Assembly: GCA_029204045.2 (NCBI GenBank)
Contig: CM055067.1
Location: forward strand, 30,640,838 to 30,704,837
Direction of reading: 5' to 3'
DNA length: 64,000 nucleotides
Source: Tillandsia leiboldiana
Taxonomy: Eukaryota > Streptophyta > Magnoliopsida > Poales > Bromeliaceae
Part shown: one piece after another, positions 56,880 to 64,000 of the stretch
Layout: each line of letters starts with the position of its first letter
Numbering within the stretch: position 1 is the stretch's first letter
Program-made: the position numbers and the translations under genes
The notes under the pieces: model-generated
What the model saw: the letters and a program-made list of their open reading frames with translations, nothing else
Told to the model about the DNA's origin: nothing
The model's database searches: none

Positions 56880-59036
56880 CTCTACACCCGAGCTAGAGTT
56901 TTTGGAAGAAACCCTAAAGCCAAGCCTCAGCCGCTTCTGCAACCACCTCCTCTCCTCTGCCGCTCTCCTCGGACCCAGCCGCACCGGCCGCCGCCTCCCC
57001 AGTCGCCGGAGAAGAAGGGCTTCGAGAAACCATCCTCTCTCGGGTGCTGGAAAAAGGAGGGTGCTCGGGAGAGTTTTGAGCGGTCAAGAACCCACCTGTA
57101 GGGTCCCTCGTGTAGCAGAAGCCGAGTGGAGGTGAACCCGAGCGCCGCCGCCGCCGCGCGCCGCCGCGGGGGAGACCTTTCTTCCTCCACTTTCCCGGCA
57201 AAGGCGCGGGCTTCATCCGGCCGACAAGATCGAGATCTGAGCCGTTGAATCGGGTCCTCTTGGTGACCGAAACATCCCCACGAAGCCCCATCGCGATCGG
57301 ACGAGGATCGGGCCCGCGCACGAGTGCCCTAGAAACGGGTTTTTCTTCGCAAGGCCCGATCGCCGCCGTCCGGCGCTGCCGCGGCCATCCGTCGCCGGCC
57401 AACCCTGCACCAAGCCTCACGACATCAGGACAGACCTTTTGGTCCATCTCGCACCGGCCCGGAGGGACAACGCCGGAATCCGCCATTAACGGCTGTTGAA
57501 GCTTCTCCGACCTCGCCGGCGCCGCCTTGCCGTCGCTTCCGGACGCTGGAAAACCGACTGGGTAAGCTCCTCTGACTCTTGGGAGCTCTCCCATCCGGTT
57601 GCATGCAAGGTTTAGTGTCGGCATCCTCATCTACAGGATTGCACCCGAGATTTGCCTCGACCTGACCGCCGGCGATCCCCGGCGCTCCGGGACTCCGGAA
57701 ACCACTCAGGTGAGGTCTACAGACCCTAAGCAAGCTCTCCATGAATTTATTTTAACCCAGATCACCCCTCTGTGTTGGGTCTTAATTCTTGCACCCGAGC
57801 CTTGTCATTCGGGCTCATCTCCGGCCGCCGCCGCCTCCGGCCGTCGGGGCTCGACCCCGCATAGACCCGAGACCTCCTGGGGACCTCTTCTAACTGATGC
57901 TCACCTTGGTTCCAGGTCTGAGTCACTGTTGTTCCAAGAACACCCAAACCGAGCCTTGATCCAAACTTGGGTGTTGCTCCGGCCATCTTTCCGGCCGGCC
58001 TCCGACGCGTGCAAGGTGAGCACACCACTCCTCTGTTATTACTGAACCCCATGCTCCAGTTAGATCACTTGTAGATCAAGTATATATTAAGTCGCAACAA
58101 TACTAATTGGGAGCACTTGTGTTTATGGGCCAACTTGTAAATGGGCCTGGTCTCGGCCCAAATACTGTGAGCACGGCCTCCGTCTCGACGTAACGAACGC
58201 GCTGAAACTTACGGCGTCGTCGTTGGACCCCCGGATTTCAAGAACGAGCCGAAACGGGCAATTAAATTAATGTTGTTATGCAAATTTAAGAACATATTAG
58301 ACTAAAATGTAAGTTGGACATATCAGCTGCCTTTAGATAGTGTTTTTAAATCTACTAGGCATCTGGTTAGGGTTCCGTAGGTCCTCGTTGACCGGGAATC
58401 GGATTTTGATCGATAAATCGGCGATATCCTCCCGTTTAAGCTTTTCGTTGCTGTCGGATCGTCGGGAAGGATTTGCGTGAGTCTATTACTGACCAGATCT
58501 CATTATTCAGGGCCCAGTTGCTCAGCACCAGCCTCCCAGTAGCTAGCGGGAGTTCGGGATCGGCCTTCATTCAGGTGGGTTTTATTTTCTTAGTCCTAGC
58601 ATCTAACTCTATCGTATTGGACGGGGTCAATTCAAAGCATACTGGGGTTAAATATTGATGGGTGATGGCTTATGCATGTTAATGGGTTGAGTGTGATATT
58701 TGGCATCGAACCACATCGATTGTTTTAATTCAAATATTATATGTCACCGTTCACTTCAGTAATCATTATTCTAGATGCTACGGATTATTGCTACACATCG
58801 ATAGTTACGTAGTCTCGTGTTTTGATGCTTCAGCTACCGTCTTTCCTTCGACTATGCTAATAGTAGGGCAACATGAGTTTACACGCCTATACCTTATTCT
58901 GATTCATGCATCATGGTTACTGCTTTACTATTTCATATACATTGCGATTACTGCATTACTATTTCATATACATTGTGGTTACTGTGCTCGAGGCTGCAAC
59001 ACGTGCACCCGCGGTTTGGCCACCGTGAGGGGTGCA

Positions 59037-59050
59037 CTTTTCCGGAAAAG
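59037..59050. other. 14-bp palindrome CTTTTCCGGAAAAG (F LTR)
   Basis: Perfect palindrome in a block also containing GGTTTGGCCACCG and GACCCGTGTATACCCACG, which is the reverse complement of the block in B at 17690-17780. Confidence 0.7.
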
Positions 59051-59645
59051 AGGTCGTAGGACCCGTGTATACCCACGAGGTGACGTAGTGGGGCCCCTTA
59101 TTAGCTGTGGGGTTGAGGCGCCGAGGTGCGAGCGGAGCGACCCGCCGGTTTAGTTGTCCGGCGCGGTCGCGGTGCTGCAGGTACGGTATGGGCCGTCGGT
59201 AGTGGACCGACGCGGCAGGGTATTACAGGATGCAGATATACAGGTTACCATTTCTTTCCCTCCCTCCTTGGGAGGGTGGTTGCCCCAGTTGTCTTCACGG
59301 TTTGTTTTACTATATTCTCATGCTTTACTACTTCTGCGTCACTGACATCCCACTTCGTGACAGGGTCCAGACGGGGAGAGAGGTAGGCGGTGGTGAGGAC
59401 GGGACAGGAGCAGCTGGGTCGCTGGGGACCCTGGACTGTGTTCATTCTTTTACTCTCGCTTTTCATTACTTTGTAGTTATGTGAGTGGTTCGCGATACCC
59501 TCGTGGGGTCGGCATGGATGTCGGTACGGGCTACATTTAGTGCCCCTGGTGGAATATTTTCCCTTTTATTTCTATTGGCCATTTAAAAATCAAAAAAAAA
59601 GCAGAAGCCAAAGAAAAGATTGCGAAAACCGTTTTTAAAAATCTA

Positions 59646-59662
59646 AGTGTCGTGTGGGCACT
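59646..59662 (+). other. 17-nt covarying hairpin 1 of F
   Basis: AGTGTC, loop GTGTG, GGCACT: six pairs with one U-G. Followed by TTCAAAACCCTGTGGATTTAT. Confidence 0.7.
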
Positions 59663-59712
59663 GGTTTCAAAACCCTGTGGATTTATGGATTGCGACAGAG
59701 ATTTCAAAACTT

Positions 59713-59729
59713 GGTGTCGGGTGGGCACC
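59713..59729 (+). other. 17-nt covarying hairpin 2 of F
   Basis: GGTGTC, loop GGGTG, GGCACC: six pairs with one U-G. Followed by TTTCAAACCTTGTGGATTTA. It lies 67 bases after hairpin 1. Confidence 0.7.
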
Positions 59730-59782
59730 GCTTTCAAACCTTGTGGATTTATGCTAATTTCGAAACTAGCTTTCAAAACGTA

Positions 59783-59799
59783 AGCGCCGGGTAGGCGCT
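59783..59799 (+). other. 17-nt covarying hairpin 3 of F
   Basis: AGCGCC, loop GGGTA, GGCGCT: six perfect pairs, with C-G where hairpins 1 and 2 have U-A. Followed by AAACTGTGGATTTATCC. It lies 70 bases after hairpin 2. Confidence 0.7.
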
Positions 59800-59949
59800 C
59801 TTCCAAAAAAACTGTGGATTTATCCTTTCCAAATTGACCGGCCATATGTTCTTCTGATATTAGTTTAGAATGCTGGTTAACTGTTGTGATTGAATGGCTG
59901 TGTATGTTGGAACATGTACTGAACGCTACGCCGTGCACGTACAGGGGAG

Positions 59950-59969
59950 ACTCTGTCCGTTTGCAGAGT
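59950..59969 (+). other. Conserved leader stem-loop in F LTR
   Basis: ACTCTG, eight-base loop, CAGAGT. Counterpart in O at 14724-14743 on the other strand. About 135 bases from the LTR end. Confidence 0.45.
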
Positions 59970-60111
59970 GATCCTGTATGTGTGGCGGGTCTGGGCACGT
60001 GCCGGGGAAGAGGGATTCTCTTTTAAACAAAAGAAAAATTTTACACGTCAAATATTCGACTTTTATGAATCGTTTCCGCTAAAACAAATCCCCGGGGCGT
60101 GACAGATTAAA

Positions 60112-60122
60112 TGGTATCAGAG
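60112..60122 (+). other. Element F primer-binding site
   Basis: TGGTATCAGAG, seven bases after the LTR end at 60104. Initiator-Met type. Confidence 0.88.
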
Positions 60123-60148
60123 AATTCTTTCAATCACAACAGTTAGTG

Positions 60149-60480
60149 CCGACATCCGTGGACAACCCTCACATGCCTACATACGAATGAAATGGGTAGG
60201 GGATAGGACTGTAGAACGTGAGTGACCGAGGGGGGGGGAAAATGTTGAGTCCTTTCTCTCACTTTATGGTTGTTGTTAGTAGGGTAGTCTAAAGTTGACT
60301 CTTGTGATGTGTGACAGACATGGCCCGTACTAGATCATCGGCCGGGGACGCAGAGTCAGTGTCCGACATCCACGGAGATGCCACACTTAGCTACGAATGA
60401 ATGAATCGAATAAGGCATAGAAGCGTAGAACGCGAGTGATCGGGGGAGCGGGGGGAAAAGTATATGTCCCGTTTTCTAGA
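60149..60480 (+). repeat. Diverged tandem duplication in F leader
   Basis: The segment starting CCGACATCC at about 60150, with TACGAATGAA, GTAGAACG(T/C)GAGTGA, a G-run and GGAAAA, recurs from about 60362 in the same order. The two copies are roughly 210 bp apart and the second replaces the body of gag. Confidence 0.7.
60320..60400 (+). pseudogene. Element F gag start, 26 codons
   Basis: ATG at 60320 opens MARTRSSAGDAE, nearly the start of O gag (MARTRSSTENAG). After about 15 codons the frame passes into the duplicated leader and stops with TGA at 60398-60400. The rest of gag is missing. The remaining start codon may be a relic, or part of a packaging region that must be kept. Confidence 0.85.
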
Positions 60481-62113
60481 TAGTTGGTTAAGTGCTATGC
60501 TAGCGGAGTCTAGAACTGACTTGTGGGGTGTGTGAGTACGGGTTAAGTTTTGTTTCTCGTTTTAGCTCGGTTGTCGCGTTTATGTAGTCGTGTTGCTTGG
60601 GCTCGTGTAGTAGTGTTGTTGTGGGGGTCTTGGGATTCCCCCTAGGGTTGAGAAAAGAGACCACCGGGGCTAGCAAATCTTGTTCATTTGGGCTTGACTC
60701 CTTCTTTTTGTTGAGCGGACCTAGAGCTTAGAATACTCCTAGTTGGGAAGGTGATCGTTTGGTCTGGGGGTATGCAGCTCGACACAGTGCATGGTGCTTG
60801 GAAGGGCAATGGATTGGGACCGAGCGGTAGAGGTTAATCAGAGTGTCGCACCCCCTCAGGTGCCAAGACGGAAGTAGGACCGTGCTCCCTGGGTTTTGTC
60901 GCCAGCTCCCCATGACCAAGGCATAGTCTTGAGGATTGGGTTGCGAGTTTGTGATTGTGAAGCAGTACAGATCACGAGGGGAGCAAGGCCAGTGGGAAGC
61001 GCAAGTCGGACATGTTTGGCCACTTTTCCCATGTATTGGATTCCTGGCGTATTTAAGTTTCGGGGATGAAACTTCTTTTAAGGTGTGAGTGATGTAGCGC
61101 TCGAGAAATTCTAGTGTGCTTGCGGGCGAGGAAGCAGATCTAACCTTAGCGATTTTCATGCCGGCGCGTGAATTGCACAGTTTCCGATGCACAATTTCCG
61201 CCTTTCCGATCCGATACCTGGGTTTTTGGTTAGGAACGAGCCCTAGGGTGACTTGCGTTCACGAGAGAGCGCAGGGTATTGGCATAGGGGCTTGGAGCCC
61301 AGGTGTGTTTCACACAGTCGAGTCTCGTTGTTTCGGTTATTAGTCGTACGCACTCTGATTCTTGGGATCGCTGTTAGTGCAGGGTTAGCCGCGGCCAGGG
61401 TTTCGGCTGTGGGCTTGATGTTTCAATGGAGCCAGAGTGCTCGGATCAGTTACGGTGGTTCAGGGTTAAATCACTGTTCTCTTCGTAATCGTCCAGCTGC
61501 TGGCACAGCAGTAGATGACTGCTATTGTTGCACTAGCCTCACAGTTTGCTTAGAGGTTGAACAAGTTGCTGACCCTTCAGTGTCCCCGTGTCTTAATTCG
61601 TTGGCCTATGGGCCCGATGGTAACCCTGTTTTGGGACGGATGCAAATTGACCCCACCTTTTGCACAGGTTTTGTGGATCGACGTGGACTCGCCTATGTGT
61701 TAGTCATGGCGATGTTTGTGACCACGAGGCGGTAGTAATCCTCGATAAAGGTTATGTTTTGGCACTGAGATTGTGTTGGGAAGTATGAGATATACCTTCT
61801 GGTAGGAGTTGCGTCCCCAACTTGTTGTTGGCGACAAACCTTTGGTATTCCGCTGTTCTTTCGGTAAGCACGTTGGCTGCAGGCAACGGACGGTTGAAAG
61901 AACTGAGAAAATACTCTGCCCTGTAATGAGGAGTACCAGATTGGGTCTAAATCAGTAGCCTTAGAGTTGTAGATACCTTGCGACTGACTTGTAGCCCTCG
62001 ATTAAACTTTTTGAGCATTTTCATAAGAGTATGACTTCAGGCTGTAAGCTCCGGGAATGAAATTTTTTAAGTTGTAAGTTTCGGGGACGAAACTTCTTTT
62101 AAGTTGTAAGTGA
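60401..62113 (+). other. Element F interior, non-coding, with 3' boxes
   Basis: No gag, protease, RT, integrase or chromodomain motif is visible. Three copies of the 3'-terminal box of this group occur: TTTCGGGGATGAAACTT at 61058, a weaker CCGGGAATGAAATTTTTT at 62051, and TTTCGGGGACGAAACTT at 62079. The first is followed by GTGTGAGTGATGTAGCGC (61083-61100), which looks like the start of a different LTR, so 61093-62040 may derive from another element. The 160-codon frame at 61253-61735 has no supporting motif. Confidence 0.6.
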
Positions 62114-64000
62114 TGTAAAAACTCAAAATATTTTATAAATAGTCTAAAAGCGAATTTTTGACCTGGTTTTTGAATTCAAAGGACCTATGTTGATTTATTT
62201 AGTCAATTGCCAGTGTGCGAGTTGCACGTTTTACGAGACAAAAAGGCTACTTTCCAATCCGGACATGATCTTGGAAATCCGAGTTGACCGTTGCGATCGT
62301 CTCGTCGAACTGAGCGAGATTCATATTCAGCACTTTTCGATCTGACGGTCGGATCGTCCAGAATTCAACTAAGAAGTGGACGAATCTCGCGACCAATGTA
62401 ACAGTGTCCTCTGTGCGCAGTGCACTTAAGTGGGTTACTGTTGATGAACAGTAAACCCTAAATTCAAATACCCCTAAGTGCGAACGCTTGCCAAATCGCT
62501 GTCTGGAAACCGATCCTAGCACTTCAGGTAGTCGTTTCGAACGGTTTCGTCGTTCCGAACGCAATGGCGCTGACGGAATTTCTGCTTGACGACCCTGGAG
62601 TCTCGAAAAGCGTGAAAACTGTATTCCGGAACTGTATTTTATGGACCGCGATTTTATCCGGGCAGTTTTTCGAAAATCAGAAATCGCTACCTGATAGGTC
62701 TCGTCGAGCCGGACGTCATGGCGCAGTCCATTTTCCGTTTCGACAACCGGATCGCCTCGGAAAGCGTGAAACAAGGCAAAAAATAGTGTTAATTGCACAT
62801 AAGACCCTAGTGAATCTGCCTCGAAATGCGTGCCATTGCATAGGGAGGGACCTAAGTGCAAGACTAAACTTTTGTGGTGGACCTAGGTTGAAATACCGAG
62901 TGTAGAAGGACTTCATTGTGATTGTAGCAAACCCTATATATAGATCTCTACACCCGAGCTAGAGTTTTTGGAAGAAACCCTAAAGCCAAGCCTCAGCCGC
63001 TTCTGCAACCACCTCCTCTCCTCTGCCGCTCTCCTCGGACCCAGCCGCACCGGCCGCCGCCTCCCCAGTCGCCGGAGAAGAAGGGCTTCGAGAAACCATC
63101 CTCTCTCGGGTGCTGGAAAAAGGAGGGTGCTCGGGAGAGTTTTGAGCGGTCAAGAACCCACCTGTAGGGTCCCTCGTGTAGCAGAAGCCGAGTGGAGGTG
63201 AACCCGAGCGCCGCCGCCGCCGCGCGCCGCCGCGGGGGAGACCTTTCTTCCTCCACTTTCCCGGCAAAGGCGCGGGCTTCATCCGGCCGACAAGATCGAG
63301 ATCTGAGCCGTTGAATCGGGTCCTCTTGGTGACCGAAACATCCCCACGAAGCCCCATCGCGATCGGACGAGGATCGGGCCCGCGCACGAGTGCCCTAGAA
63401 ACGGGTTTTTCTTCGCAAGGCCCGATCGCCGCCGTCCGGCGCTGCCGCGGCCATCCGTCGCCGGCCAACCCTGCACCAAGCCTCACGACATCAGGACAGA
63501 CCTTTTGGTCCATCTCGCACCGGCCCGGAGGGACAACGCCGGAATCCGCCATTAACGGCTGTTGAAGCTTCTCCGACCTCGCCGGCGCCGCCTTGCCGTC
63601 GCTTCCGGACGCTGGAAAACCGACTGGGTAAGCTCCTCTGACTCTTGGGAGCTCTCCCATCCGGTTGCATGCAAGGTTTAGTGTCGGCATCCTCATCTAC
63701 AGGATTGCACCCGAGATTTGCCTCGACCTGACCGCCGGCGATCCCCGGCGCTCCGGGACTCCGGAAACCACTCAGGTGAGGTCTACAGACCCTAAGCAAG
63801 CTCTCCATGAATTTATTTTAACCCAGATCACCCCTCTATGTTGGGTCTTAATTCTTGCACCCGAGCCTTGTCATTCGGGCTCATCTCCGGCCGCCGCCGC
63901 CTCCGGCCGCCGGGGCTCGACCCCGCATAGACCCGAGACCTCCTGGGGACCTCTTCTAACTGATGCTCACCTTGGTTCCAGGTCTGAGTCACTGTTGTTC
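62114..64000 (+). repeat. Element F 3' LTR, incomplete
   Basis: Starts TGTAAAAACTC and is almost identical to 56048-57934. Differences seen: 62587, 63838 and 63909. It continues past the window. Confidence 0.93.

Larger units (their letters stand above)
56048..60104 (+). repeat. Element F 5' LTR
   Basis: 4057 bp. U3 is about 56048-56900, with the TATA box at 56868. The long R/U5 part has a GC-rich exon-like section (56930-58030), a conserved palindrome block (59000-59100), three leader hairpins (59646-59799) and a terminal block (59930-60104) shared with the minus strand of O and B LTRs. The frames inside have no recognised domain. Those at 56181-57742 recur exactly at 62247-63808 because they lie in both LTRs. 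Confidence 0.92.
56048..64000 (+). mobile_element. Element F: non-autonomous Gypsy-type LTR element with 4-kb LTRs (incomplete)
   Basis: The 5' LTR is 56048-60104 (4057 bp), from TGTAAAAACTC to GGGGCGTGACA. The interior is only 60105-62113 (2.0 kb). The 3' LTR starts at 62114 and runs out of the window. The visible 1887 bases of the two LTRs differ at about three positions by eye, so insertion is very recent. PBS, gag start and leader hairpins tie it to the Tekay-type families O and B, in the opposite orientation here. There is no pol. It must depend on proteins of a relative. Confidence 0.9.

Noticed and set aside
60112..60122. tRNA gene signals at TGGTATCAGAG sites
   Set aside because: These are primer-binding sites complementary to tRNA ends. 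No cloverleaf can be drawn around any of them.
61253..61735. 160-codon plus-strand frame in the F interior
   Set aside because: No gag, pol or host motif, and the surrounding sequence is a patchwork of element ends.

Overview
The window looks like plant nuclear DNA from a large, repeat-rich angiosperm genome. A monocot is plausible but I cannot prove it. I see no host gene, tRNA gene, rRNA gene or CRISPR array. Essentially everything I can interpret is LTR retrotransposon: chromodomain Ty3/Gypsy elements of Tekay/Del type, two Ty1/Copia fragments, one Copia solo LTR, one Cassandra TRIM carrying a 5S rRNA-like domain, and two large non-autonomous elements. The retroelement primer-binding sites I can see all match the initiator-Met tRNA end (TGGTATCAGAG).

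Left part (1-11703). Diverged, mutually related Gypsy LTRs (called L1, L2, L3 here) are broken by a second LTR family (from 557), by a complete Cassandra element (4543-5120, TSD CCGCA) and by a Copia integrase fragment (7142-7665). At about 11326-11703 lie the 3' end, polypurine tract and 3' LTR start of another Copia element.

Right part (11704-64000) is one Russian-doll nest. Element E starts at 11704 and is not finished at the window end. Its first LTR is split by element O (14600-32963, TSD GCACC). The left LTR of O is split by element B (16696-26075, TSD TCCGT). The gag start of E is split by element D (36354-54330, TSD CGCCC/AGCCC). The protease region of D is split by a Copia solo LTR (42431-43802, TSD GATGC), and its second LTR by non-autonomous element C2 (47175-53216, TSD GCGC). 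The second LTR of E (from 54668) is split by element F (56048 to beyond 64000). E, O, B, D and C2 lie on the minus strand; F, Cassandra and the Copia LTRs read on the plus strand.

Coding capacity: D has a complete 993-codon RT-RNase H-integrase-chromodomain frame, but its protease is cut by the solo LTR and by one stop. O has RT to chromodomain interrupted by a single TGA and has lost the 3' half of gag and the protease. B and E hold decayed or deleted gag-pol. C2 and F code for nothing recognisable although their LTRs are almost identical, so they were presumably moved in trans by relatives.

The most interesting non-coding signals are: (i) an iterated 17-nt hairpin with a conserved five-base loop and compensatory stem changes in the LTR leaders of F, B, O and the 557 element; (ii) a second covarying hairpin at the U5 end of the D/E/L3 LTRs; (iii) five spaced pairs of an ATCCGGAT palindrome upstream of the TATA box in the Copia LTR; (iv) a 30-bp minisatellite that grew from 2-3 to about 34 copies inside LTRs; and (v) a sequence gap flanked by the same 24 bases on both sides.
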